A program made the position numbers and the translations under genes. This document shows, one piece after another, positions 17,862 to 26,510 of a stretch of DNA of 64,000 nt. Source of the stretch: Pseudomonadota bacterium (GTDB lineage Bacteria; Pseudomonadota; Gammaproteobacteria; Burkholderiales; Eutrophovitaceae); the NCBI GenBank assembly GCA_027624715.1, contig JAQBTV010000004.1, forward strand, positions 1 through 64,000. Reading direction: 5' to 3'. Under the pieces are notes generated by a model. That model saw nothing but the letters and a program-made list of their open reading frames with translations, was not told the DNA's origin and did no database searches. Numbering within the stretch: position 1 is the stretch's first letter; each line of letters starts with the position of its first letter.

Positions 17862-17957
17862 CTATACTCCCGTAATTTCTTTGCAAAACATTACGCTAAG
17901 AAATAGCATCGAAGATCGCTTATCTTAGGTACCCTGCAAAAACGTACTTTTTGAGTC

Positions 17958-17965
17958 ATTATAAT
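17958..17965. promoter_or_regulatory. Shared palindromic -10 between two divergent catabolic units
   Basis: ATTATAAT is self-complementary and gives a perfect TATAAT on each strand, midway in the 198-bp spacer between the acetaldehyde dehydrogenase and SDR genes. A GTTACA -35 candidate (17987-17982, minus, 18-bp spacer) exists; the plus-strand -35 is weak. Confidence 0.35.
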
Positions 17966-18059
17966 CACCTATACGCGTTTCTGTAACTTCGCCTCAAAGA
18001 ATCAAATATAGAGTTAGAACACAATATCTTCTATCAATTAAAGACTTAAGGATAACATC

Positions 18060-18794
18060 ATGAATCAGTTAGACATGAAGGGAAGAACCGCAATTGTGAC
18101 TGGAGGCGCCTCTGGCATTGGCGAGGCAACAGTTCATAGAATGATCTCCTCTGGCGCAACCGTGATCATTTGGGATTTGCAGACGGACAAGTTTAAAAAA
18201 TTCGAGAAAGAATCACAGTGCATCAAAGTCAATATTGCTGAAGAGACCGACGTATATCGCGCTCTTGAGGAAACACTTAAATCTCACCCCAAGATCGACG
18301 TTCTGGTTAACTCAGCTGGTATTAATGGCGTCAATGAGCTGTTACACAAGTACCCTACTGATATTTGGAAACAAGTGATTGACGTTAATCTAACCGGTGT
18401 TTTCCTAGCTTGCAAAGCAATCGTACCCCACATGATTGAAAACTCTTATGGACGAATCGTCAACCTGTCTTCCGTGGCGGGTAAAGAAGGGAACCCAACC
18501 GCTTCGGCTTACTCCGCATCAAAAGCTGCCGTTATTGCGCTGACGCGGTCCTTGGGCAAAGAGCTCGCAACATCAGGTGTGCTCGTAAATGCCGTAACGC
18601 CAACGACTGTCGACACACCAATTCTCAAGCAAGTGCCACAGAGTCATATCGATTATATGAAATCAAAAATTCCCATGGAGCGGCTCGGAACGGCGGAAGA
18701 ACTCGCGTCCTTAATTACGTGGCTGTGCACTGAAGACTGTTCATTCAGCACAGCTGCCGTATTTGATGCCTCCGGAGGCCGAACAACATACTAA
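18060..18794 (+). CDS. SDR family NAD(P)-dependent oxidoreductase
   Basis: This 244-residue classical short-chain dehydrogenase has TGGASGIG (cofactor binding, about 15-22), NSAG (variant of NNAG), a catalytic Ser in NLSSVAG, and YSASK as the YxxxK motif. It resembles 3-oxoacyl-ACP reductase-like or 2,3-dihydrodiol dehydrogenase-like SDRs; the substrate cannot be read. AAGGA lies before the ATG. It heads a plus-strand set, SDR-ADH-RraA, that diverges from the aldolase/dehydrogenase pair. Confidence 0.9.
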   Translation: MNQLDMKGRTAIVTGGASGIGEATVHRMISSGATVIIWDLQTDKFKKFEKESQCIKVNIAEETDVYRALEETLKSHPKIDVLVNSAGINGVNELLHKYPTDIWKQVIDVNLTGVFLACKAIVPHMIENSYGRIVNLSSVAGKEGNPTASAYSASKAAVIALTRSLGKELATSGVLVNAVTPTTVDTPILKQVPQSHIDYMKSKIPMERLGTAEELASLITWLCTEDCSFSTAAVFDASGGRTTY

Positions 18795-18820
18795 CTATTT
18801 TATAAACTTAAGGAAATTCC

Positions 18821-19945
18821 ATGAAAATGAAAGCGGCGGTCATTCGTCAAATGGGAGTAGAACAACCCTACGCGGACTCAAAACCGTTAACCATTGAGGA
18901 AGTAGACATCGCCTCTCCCCAAGAACGAGAACTGCTCGTAAAAATCAAAGCCGCTAGCCTCTGTCATTCAGATCTATCGAGCGTGAACGGTACCAGACCG
19001 AGGCCGACACCCATGATTCTGGGTCACGAAGCTGCCGGCATTGTCGTTGAGTGCGGCCCTGGAATCACAGACATAGTGACTGGAGATCACGTAGCGTTGG
19101 TCTTCGCCCCCAGTTGTGGAGAGTGCATTTCATGCAAAGAGGGCCGCCCCGGGCAATGTGAGCCTGGACAGCAAGCCAACGGCGCCGGCACACTGCTTGG
19201 AGGAGGCATTCGCCTGAGCCAAAATGGCGAACCGATTTACCACCATGTCGGGGTGTCCGCATTTGCCGAATACTGCGTGGTCAACCGCGGGTCTCTCATA
19301 AAAATTGACAAAAGCCTTCCGTTTAATGAAGCCGCATTATTTGGGTGTGCTGTACTAACTGGGGTTGGGGCAGCATTAAATACGGCGGGCGTATTTCCAG
19401 GTGCCACCGTAGGTGTTGTCGGCTTAGGCGGTGTCGGCCTTAATACATTACTTGGCGCAAAAGTCGCTGGAGCGAGTCAAATTATTGCTATCGATGTACA
19501 TGACGACAAACTCGACATCGCAAAGAGACTCGGCGCAACCGCAACCGTAAATGCCAAAGATGACAAAGCCATTGAAAAAGTCAAGGAATTGACTCAGGGC
19601 GGGGTTAATTTCGGTTTCGAAATGGCTGGATCTGTACAAGCCATGGAATTAGCGTACCGAATCACACGAAGAGGTGGTACGACGGTTACAGCGGGACTTC
19701 CTCACCCAAAAGCGCGTTGGGAGTTGCAACACGTGAACTTAACTGCGGAAGAGCGCACCGTGAAAGGAAGTTACATGGGGTCATGCGTACCCACTAGAGA
19801 TGTGCCTCGCTACATTGACTTATACAAACGGGGCATGTTGCCTGTCGACCAACTTTTGAGTGACCATATAAAAATAGAAGACATTAATGAAGGGTTTGAC
19901 AGATTGCAATCAGGGCATACCGTTCGACAAATCATCATGATGTAG
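18821..19945 (+). CDS. Zinc-dependent alcohol dehydrogenase (MDR family, class III-like)
   Basis: This 374-residue medium-chain dehydrogenase contains the catalytic zinc ligands in SLCHSDLS and GHEAAG, the structural zinc cysteines in CGECISCKEGRPGQC, and the NAD site in GVVGLGGVGLNTL with an Asp in IIAIDVHDDK. The overall pattern is like class III or allylic/benzyl alcohol dehydrogenases. It follows the SDR gene by 26 bp with AGGAA before its ATG. The likely task is oxidation of an alcohol feeding the neighbouring pathway, but the substrate is unknown. Confidence 0.92.
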   Translation: MKMKAAVIRQMGVEQPYADSKPLTIEEVDIASPQERELLVKIKAASLCHSDLSSVNGTRPRPTPMILGHEAAGIVVECGPGITDIVTGDHVALVFAPSCGECISCKEGRPGQCEPGQQANGAGTLLGGGIRLSQNGEPIYHHVGVSAFAEYCVVNRGSLIKIDKSLPFNEAALFGCAVLTGVGAALNTAGVFPGATVGVVGLGGVGLNTLLGAKVAGASQIIAIDVHDDKLDIAKRLGATATVNAKDDKAIEKVKELTQGGVNFGFEMAGSVQAMELAYRITRRGGTTVTAGLPHPKARWELQHVNLTAEERTVKGSYMGSCVPTRDVPRYIDLYKRGMLPVDQLLSDHIKIEDINEGFDRLQSGHTVRQIIMM

Positions 19946-20001
19946 CGCGGATTCATCCCTTTTAACATTCGCATGAATAACTCTCACTAAGTGCAAGGTT
20001 T

Positions 20002-20655
20002 ATGGAAATGCAAACACTGACAAGCAGACTTTCTCGACTACATGCTTCAGCCGTCCATGACGTACTAAGACAGTTGGGATGCGAGAACTTTGTACTGCCA
20101 GCCACGATCAGACCATTAAATAAGCAACAAAAATTAGCAGGGCCAATCTTCACAATTGAGGGGCAAATTACCGCGTCTCATACCCCACACGAGACCTTGA
20201 TCGAGTGGACATCTTTACTCTCAAGCATTCCACCAAATTATGTTGCGGTGTGTCAACCAAATACCACTGAAGTTGCGCTAATGGGTGAGCTGTCAGCTGA
20301 AACACTGCAAAAACGCGGTGTCATCGGATACCTGGTGGATGGTGGTTGTCGCGATGTAGCGATTATCAACGCGCTCAATTTTCCTGTTTTCTATTCCTTC
20401 AACACACCAAAAGATGTTGTTGGCCGTTGGATCCCAACTAAACTCGGCAATCCGATCGTCATCGGTGATTGCTGGATTGAAAAAGAGGACTATATTCTGG
20501 CGGACTTAGATGGTGCCGTAGTGATCCCAAACAAGCATTTAGAGGCAACAATCACTCAGGCCGAATTAGTGTTGCGTACGGAAAATGCTGTAAGAGAAGC
20601 CATCATGTCAGGAATCGACCCAAAAGAAGCTTACTTAAAATTTGGCAAGTTTTAA
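20002..20655 (+). CDS. RraA-like / 4-hydroxy-4-methyl-2-oxoglutarate aldolase family protein
   Basis: This 217-residue protein has the RraA/HMG-aldolase fold signature: GELSAETLQKRGVIGYLVDG, then the DGGCRD metal/oxalate site, and DLDGAVVIP near the C-terminus. Two sub-roles exist in the family: a pyruvate-forming class II aldolase, or the RNase E inhibitor RraA. The catabolic neighbourhood, with a second pyruvate-forming aldolase nearby, favours the aldolase role. Start ATG at 20002, or 20008 with better Shine-Dalgarno spacing from AAGG. Confidence 0.85.
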   Translation: MEMQTLTSRLSRLHASAVHDVLRQLGCENFVLPATIRPLNKQQKLAGPIFTIEGQITASHTPHETLIEWTSLLSSIPPNYVAVCQPNTTEVALMGELSAETLQKRGVIGYLVDGGCRDVAIINALNFPVFYSFNTPKDVVGRWIPTKLGNPIVIGDCWIEKEDYILADLDGAVVIPNKHLEATITQAELVLRTENAVREAIMSGIDPKEAYLKFGKF

Positions 20656-20754
20656 TTGATGAGATCCATAGAACCACTTGAATCACATCAAATATTAAAT
20701 AAACAAATATAAAAGGTAAAATCCGTCGCAATAATTTAAATTATTGGAGGAGTC

Positions 20755-23358
20755 ATGCGGAAATATATTGAATTAATCGTCCAGTTTCGGTGGCTCGTTA
20801 TTGCGGTCATTTTTGGATTAACGGTTTTTTTCGTAAAGAACCTCGGAAATCTAACCGTCATCATTGACCCGAATACTATTGTTCCCCAATCTCATCCTTT
20901 CGTATCAACTACTCTTAAGATTGAAGAAGTGTTTGGATCGCGATACGTTGCAGCGATAGGCGTAAGTCCAAAAAATGGGGATGTCTTCCAGCCAGAGATT
21001 CTTGCCAAAGTCCAGCGAATTACGCAGAGGCTAAGCGAGACACCGCGAGTTGTTCAAACAAATCTGTTATCGGTGGCGGCCAATAGAGTCAAGGATATAA
21101 AAGGTACCGTGGATGGAATGCAAGTCCAACAGATGATGGAGGAAGTGCCGACCACACCTGAAGGTTTAGCGGCATTAAAAGAGGCATTAATTCGCAATGA
21201 TTCGTATATGAATACGGTTGTCTCAGAGGACTTCAAAACCCTTACAATCCTCGCTGAGGTTAGAGATGCCTCTCCCACAGACAAAAAGGAAGGCCGCGTC
21301 GGATTTACGTATGTCTCGGATCGCATCAGTGAAGCCGTTGATCCGGAGCGAGATGACTCAGTTACCATCGAAGTTACGGGGTATCCCCCTTTCATAGCAT
21401 TAATTGAAAAATTTGCTAAAAGAACTCCCTTCTTATTGATGCTTGCGATAATCATTATCGGAATTATTCATTTTGAAGCATTTCGAACTCTGCAAGGATT
21501 AATACTTCCATTGGTGACTCCTATAATCGCAGTGATCTGGGCGCTGGGTTTCATGGGGCTGGCGAATGTTCCATTGGATATATTTAATACTTTAACGCCG
21601 ACCTTAGTACTGGCGGTAGGGGCCGGACACGCAGTACAGCTGCTCAAGAGGTACTACGAGGAATACAATAATGCCCAACCAAATGGAGCTGAATATACAA
21701 AAACAAAATTCTTCGATGTGAGCCGTGTTCTCGGCAAGCTATCGCCCATTATGCTTGGCGTTCCGATCTTATGGGGACTTTACAAAGGATTTCAAACAGG
21801 TGAATTCAGTGACGGAGTGTCCGCAACTCTCCAGGTAGGCTCGGTTTCACTTATACCGGTTTGGCTATTTTTCCTCTGGGCATCAATACGGTTAATTATT
21901 TATATTTTTAAACCGAAGAGTATTGTTTCAGATGATGCCAGCATTTTTGCAAATCGCCAAGCTGTGATCGACTCTATCGTAAAAATTGGTCCCGTCATGC
22001 TGACAGCAGGGATCATAGCATCTTGCGGATTTTTCTCATTAATCGTTTTTGACATAGTGTCAATCAGAGTTTTTGGTGTATTTTCTGGCGTCGGCATTCT
22101 TAGCATCTTGGTAGTTGAAATGACATTCATTCCAGCGCTAAGAGCCATTCTTCCACCCCCAAGTCAAGGCGAAACTAAATTAGAGAAGGAAGAAAGAATC
22201 TGGGACAGAATCACTGGTTTTTATGCAAAAACTATTCTCGGGCCGAATAGAAAACATATCTTTAGTATTACTGCGGTTCTAATTGTCGTGTCTATTTATG
22301 GAATGTCAAAATTGAGTATCGATAGCTCTTTAAAAGGCTATTTTTCACCAGACTTAGAAGTGATGAAGAACGATCGTTCGCTGAATGCACGAATGGCAGG
22401 CACCAATAGCATTTATCTCATGATTGAAGGCAAGGACCAAGACGCTATTAAAGATCCGGCTGTTCTAAAAGCGATGGATAAATTGGCTCAATTTATCGAG
22501 ACTGAACCCAATATCGGTAAGGTCATGTCGATAGCTGGCTTTATTAAACAGATGAACAAGTCAATGAATGCTGATGATCCTAGTTATTACCGGATACCAG
22601 ACGACAGAAACACGATAGCTGAGTACCTATTGATCTACTCTATGTCTGGTTCCCCCGGGGACTTTGATCCTTACGTAGACTATGACTACAAGTTAGCTAA
22701 CATGGTAGTGTTTACTCACAGCGATAACACCACAGATATGCTTAATCTGTGGGGTAAGATTCAGAATTTCGTTGATGAAAACTTCCCACCAACGATAACT
22801 GTAAATGTTGGAGGAAGCGTTGCTCAAAGTGCTGCTCTAGCAGAAGTTATCGTGAAGGATAAACTGCTTAATATTGCTCAAATTGCGGGAGTGGTATTTT
22901 TATTTGCTTCGATAATATTCAGAACCCCGGTGGCTGGGTTACTCGTCGTCACGCCATTGCTACTCTCAGTTTTAACTAATATGGGTCTAATGGGCATACT
23001 TGGACTGAGTTTAAATATCCCTACCGCATTGGTATCATCACTAGCTATCGGAATTGGCGCAGACTATGCGATCTATATGCTTTTCCGCCTTAGGGAGGAG
23101 CTGGCGGAAGGCACGGGAATCGATGAAGCCTTTCATAAAGTGCTTCGTACCGCTGGGAAGGCTTGTTTATTTGTAGCAACAGCTGTGGCTGGAGGATATG
23201 CAGTGCAAGCATTCTCGCGTGGATACTACCCACACACTTGGACGGCATTATTAATAGGCACGGCGATGATTGTAAGTGTTACAGCAGCTTTAACAATAAT
23301 GCCGTCTCTAATACTCAAATTCAGACCAAAATTTATCTTTGATGGAGTAAAGAAATGA
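20755..23358 (+). CDS. RND family transporter (MMPL), with an extra membrane segment
   Basis: This 867-residue inner-membrane transporter has an N-terminal helix (about 13-30), a periplasmic domain (about 35-220), a first membrane block from about 224, a second periplasmic domain (about 500-700) and a last membrane block (about 705-860). TPTLVLAVGAGHAVQLLKRYY and GADYAIYMLFR are the MMPL/SSD-type motifs. Between YYEEY (about 304) and NRQAVIDS (about 400), where relatives as I recall them have a short linker, about 90 residues carry two further hydrophobic stretches. A strong GGAGGAG precedes the ATG. The next gene overlaps by ATGA. Export of a hydrophobic molecule or lipid is inferred. Confidence 0.9.
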   Translation: MRKYIELIVQFRWLVIAVIFGLTVFFVKNLGNLTVIIDPNTIVPQSHPFVSTTLKIEEVFGSRYVAAIGVSPKNGDVFQPEILAKVQRITQRLSETPRVVQTNLLSVAANRVKDIKGTVDGMQVQQMMEEVPTTPEGLAALKEALIRNDSYMNTVVSEDFKTLTILAEVRDASPTDKKEGRVGFTYVSDRISEAVDPERDDSVTIEVTGYPPFIALIEKFAKRTPFLLMLAIIIIGIIHFEAFRTLQGLILPLVTPIIAVIWALGFMGLANVPLDIFNTLTPTLVLAVGAGHAVQLLKRYYEEYNNAQPNGAEYTKTKFFDVSRVLGKLSPIMLGVPILWGLYKGFQTGEFSDGVSATLQVGSVSLIPVWLFFLWASIRLIIYIFKPKSIVSDDASIFANRQAVIDSIVKIGPVMLTAGIIASCGFFSLIVFDIVSIRVFGVFSGVGILSILVVEMTFIPALRAILPPPSQGETKLEKEERIWDRITGFYAKTILGPNRKHIFSITAVLIVVSIYGMSKLSIDSSLKGYFSPDLEVMKNDRSLNARMAGTNSIYLMIEGKDQDAIKDPAVLKAMDKLAQFIETEPNIGKVMSIAGFIKQMNKSMNADDPSYYRIPDDRNTIAEYLLIYSMSGSPGDFDPYVDYDYKLANMVVFTHSDNTTDMLNLWGKIQNFVDENFPPTITVNVGGSVAQSAALAEVIVKDKLLNIAQIAGVVFLFASIIFRTPVAGLLVVTPLLLSVLTNMGLMGILGLSLNIPTALVSSLAIGIGADYAIYMLFRLREELAEGTGIDEAFHKVLRTAGKACLFVATAVAGGYAVQAFSRGYYPHTWTALLIGTAMIVSVTAALTIMPSLILKFRPKFIFDGVKK

Positions 23359-24170
23359 AAATAAATGCGACAACGTTTACCTGGAATGTGATGTTTGCGA
23401 CGCTTGGAACGATCATCTGCCTTACGCCCCTCGCAAGTTTTGCTCAGTCTGCAGTTGAGATCATGGAAAAGAATTTCGTTATAACTAAAGTTACGGATTC
23501 AGAATCTGAGAGCACATTCATTCTACGAAATAAGTCAGGGATAGAGCGAGTGCGTAAGACTTTCGGAACTACCAAACTAAGAAAAAATGGAATTGATAAT
23601 ATGCGAATGACGCGATTTATCGAACCAAATGACGTTCGGGGTATGGTATCTCTCTTGATAGAACAATCTGAGACGGATGATGATATTTGGCTCTATCTGC
23701 CTAGTATGAAAAAAATCAGGAGACTTGTTTCCAGTAACAAAAAAGACAGCTTTGTTGGCACTGACTTTTCATATGGAGACGTAATTGGGCACAAGGTTCA
23801 AGATTGGGACCATGCCATTATGGGAGAAGAACTCATTGACGGTTTTAAGTGCTACGTCATTGAGTCAACGCCAAAAAATAAGACCACAGCAAAAAATACC
23901 GGTTACTCGAAACGTGTCTCTTGGATTCAAAAAGAAGCTTACGTCACTCGCAAGGCGGAAATGTATAACCTATCGGGCGCGCTGTATAAGCAGATGAGCT
24001 TTAAAAATTTACAGCTTGTCGATTCAGAACAGAATAGGTGGGTTGCACGGGAGCTAAGAGCAACTGATGTGATATCAGGCCATTCAACGATTATTAAAGT
24101 AGACAAACTAAAAGTGAATGTCGGAGTTAAAGATACTTATTTCACAACGCGATATATGGAAAGTGAGTGA
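23355..24170 (+). CDS. Outer membrane lipoprotein-sorting (LolA-like) periplasmic protein
   Basis: This 271-residue protein begins with a signal peptide (about 1-30, cleavage after SFA-Q) and continues as a LolA-like barrel: VRKTFGTTKLRKNG, FIEPNDVRGMVSLL, and the DIWLYLPSMKKIRRLVSSNKKDSFVGTDFSY region typical of the outer membrane lipoprotein-sorting family next to RND/MMPL genes. It starts inside the transporter stop (ATGA overlap), so the two are translationally coupled. It probably carries a lipid-like cargo across the periplasm between the transporter and the barrel protein that follows. Confidence 0.88.
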   Translation: MKINATTFTWNVMFATLGTIICLTPLASFAQSAVEIMEKNFVITKVTDSESESTFILRNKSGIERVRKTFGTTKLRKNGIDNMRMTRFIEPNDVRGMVSLLIEQSETDDDIWLYLPSMKKIRRLVSSNKKDSFVGTDFSYGDVIGHKVQDWDHAIMGEELIDGFKCYVIESTPKNKTTAKNTGYSKRVSWIQKEAYVTRKAEMYNLSGALYKQMSFKNLQLVDSEQNRWVARELRATDVISGHSTIIKVDKLKVNVGVKDTYFTTRYMESE

Positions 24171-24178
24171 TTCGGTAA

Positions 24179-25546
24179 TTGTTAGTTTCCAAATCGGAGC
24201 AACTTAAAGTTTCCGGGATCGCTTTTTTAATATCCCTTGTAATTCTAAGTAATCAAGCAGCATTATCGCAGGATAATGACCTGGTTGTGGCTAATGAGCC
24301 ACCGTTTATTCCAGAAATGAGCTTCGAAAGCGAACGCGGAGCAGAGAGTAAAGATTGGTCTTCGCCACTTAATAAACTTGGAGTCACAGGCTCATTAAGA
24401 GGCGGGTACTGGTCATCAAATCGTTTAAATAATAATGATAAAGACCTAATTACGAGTTCGGTATGGTTTACACTCGAAAAGCATCTAACACATGGCCTCA
24501 AGCTATATACAGATGGATATGTGTACAACAAAGACTCTTTGGGGATTGAAAGTAGCGATGATCGCGTCAAGGAAATCTACCTTCACTTTCGAACGGGAAA
24601 TTGGGATTACCGACTTGGGCGTCAAATCATTGCTTGGGGCAGAGCGGATCGAATAAACCCCACTGACAATCTTACACCCCGAGATTTCACGCTATTATCA
24701 CCAGAAGCTGATGAAGAACGGATGGGGACAGAGGCTGTAAAAATCAGCAAGGTGTTTGGCTTGCAATCAAGTCTTACAGCTATTTGGCTCATAAACTTTG
24801 AGCCTAATAAACTTCCTCCTGCAAATACATCTGGGTTACAGTTTGTTGATAGCACTCCTACTAATCATCAACAATACGCGCTAAAATTTGATCAATCTGG
24901 AGGAAATATTGATTGGTCAATTTCTTATTTTTCTGGGATTGACCTGAATACTGATTTAACTTTTACGGGAACATCCGGCGCTGATATCTTAGTCAGCAAA
25001 AAGTACAACGAGGTGAATATTATTGGCGCCGATCTAGCGACGGTCGTAGGCTCTAATCGGTACGCGATCGAAGCTGCGCATACCCAAACGAAAGATACAT
25101 CAGGGGTAGATGCTTCTATAAAAAACTCATTTACCCATATTGTTGTTGGTGTTGAGCGAGACTTTGGAAAAAATTTAAGTGCTATCGGTCAAGGTTTTTA
25201 TCGCAGAGTTTATGATTATCAAGACCCTAGAGAGATCGCTGATGAATCTCGTAGGAAAGTAGCATCTTTGAGCGCGCTAACAAACCATCAACTCGACAAG
25301 GACGAATACGGCATGAGCATTCGTGTCGGAAAAAAGTGGCTTAACGATACTCTTGAGGTAGAGTTTGCTGCAAGCACGCTGTTTAAACGACATGGTTATG
25401 CTGTTCGTCCAAAGATGACCTATTCCATCAACGATCATTTCAAAGCAACCACTGGGTTGGAATATTTTGATGGGGCTGCTGACACTATTTTTTCACTTCA
25501 AAATAAAAATAAAACCATATTCTCAGAGCTGAGATATTTCTTTTAA
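24179..25546 (+). CDS. Outer-membrane beta-barrel protein (DUF1302-like)
   Basis: This 455-residue protein has a signal peptide (hydrophobic residues about 13-30, cleavage near ALS-Q) and alternating beta-strand sequence ending in an aromatic residue (ELRYFF), the hallmark of outer-membrane barrels. LGRQIIAWGRADRINPTDNL is a conserved segment of barrels associated with RND/MMPL and LolA-like genes. Translation must start at TTG (24179), since a stop codon lies directly before it and the next Met falls past the signal peptide. It lies 8 bp after the LolA-like gene, giving an inner-membrane, periplasm and outer-membrane set. I am sure of the location, not of the cargo. Confidence 0.82.
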   Translation: MLVSKSEQLKVSGIAFLISLVILSNQAALSQDNDLVVANEPPFIPEMSFESERGAESKDWSSPLNKLGVTGSLRGGYWSSNRLNNNDKDLITSSVWFTLEKHLTHGLKLYTDGYVYNKDSLGIESSDDRVKEIYLHFRTGNWDYRLGRQIIAWGRADRINPTDNLTPRDFTLLSPEADEERMGTEAVKISKVFGLQSSLTAIWLINFEPNKLPPANTSGLQFVDSTPTNHQQYALKFDQSGGNIDWSISYFSGIDLNTDLTFTGTSGADILVSKKYNEVNIIGADLATVVGSNRYAIEAAHTQTKDTSGVDASIKNSFTHIVVGVERDFGKNLSAIGQGFYRRVYDYQDPREIADESRRKVASLSALTNHQLDKDEYGMSIRVGKKWLNDTLEVEFAASTLFKRHGYAVRPKMTYSINDHFKATTGLEYFDGAADTIFSLQNKNKTIFSELRYFF

Positions 25547-25915
25547 GTCAACCCTTCAACGCATTATTCTAAAATAATTTAATTAAAAACATATGTTTAT
25601 ATAGCTGAGCGGCAGTCATCACCCAACAAGCTTTTTCCAAATCAGAGTTTGAGACTTACATTGATACCAACCCTGCCACACCCGTGATTCTCATATTAAA
25701 ACACTTAACGACTCCACATGGATCAAACCGAAGATCAGGGTTTTAGAAGAAAAGAACCTATAAGTCATAAAAATTTATATTTCTAAAAAGTAAATTGATA
25801 ACAATTTATGGGTTAAATTTATGTTTCTATATTGTACCCAGCGCCGCTATAAGCAGTCTCCCACGGTAGGACAAAAAGCGATGCCTATTAGCTTGAAGAT
25901 TAAACTGGAAAGATT
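25547..25915. other. Intergenic stretch before rluE
   Basis: This AT-rich spacer is 369 bp long. An imperfect direct repeat (AAATTTATATTTCTA at 25771-25785 and AAATTTATGTTTCTA at 25815-25829, 14/15 identical, 44 bp apart) is the only structure seen. No clear terminator follows the barrel gene and no RNA gene was recognised. TTGATA at about 25796 could be part of the rluE promoter. Confidence 0.4.
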
Positions 25916-26467
25916 TTGATCATTCTTTTTAATAAACCCTTTGGAGTTCTCTCCCAATTCACAGATAACCATGACCGAAAAACATTGTCGGATTTCATCT
26001 GCATGAAACAAGTGTACCCAGCTGGGCGCTTAGATTTAGACAGCGAAGGACTGCTCATTCTCACTGACGACAGACGACTACAACAACGCCTGTCCAACCC
26101 CAAATTTAAAAAAAAGAAAATCTATTGGGCGCAAATTGAAGGCGAACCATCGGACGCAGCAATCATTCGACTGGAACATGGGGTCTTGATTGAGAAACGG
26201 ATGACACGCCCGGCGACGGCAAAACGAATCGCTGAACCTCGGTTATGGGATAGGGAGCCGCCCATTCGCTACCGACAGTCCATATCAACCTCATGGATAG
26301 AACTAGGCTTAACTGAGGGCCGCAATAGACAGGTACGCAAGATGACCGCAGCCGTTGGTCACCCCACCCTCAGACTTATCCGCCATTCAATTGGAGAATT
26401 CTCCATCAACGGACTGTCTCCTGGAGAATGGCGACTCATTGAGAATCATTCGAGATATTCACTGTGA
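25916..26467 (+). CDS. rluE: 23S rRNA pseudouridine(2457) synthase RluE
   Basis: This 183-residue RsuA/RluB/E/F-type pseudouridine synthase lacks an S4 domain. [10 protein letters not shown] opens the fold, [16 protein letters not shown] carries the catalytic Asp, and [21 protein letters not shown] is the C-terminal family block. RluE-type length and the missing S4 domain support the specific call. Translation appears to start at a rare codon: TTG at 25916, or ATT one codon earlier, since a stop lies four codons further up. ygiQ starts 43 bp downstream. Confidence 0.88.
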   Translation: MIILFNKPFGVLSQFTDNHDRKTLSDFICMKQVYPAGRLDLDSEGLLILTDDRRLQQRLSNPKFKKKKIYWAQIEGEPSDAAIIRLEHGVLIEKRMTRPATAKRIAEPRLWDREPPIRYRQSISTSWIELGLTEGRNRQVRKMTAAVGHPTLRLIRHSIGEFSINGLSPGEWRLIENHSRYSL

Positions 26468-26510
26468 TACATTAGACTATCGCCAATCTCTCAATCACAC
26501 ATCTTTAATA

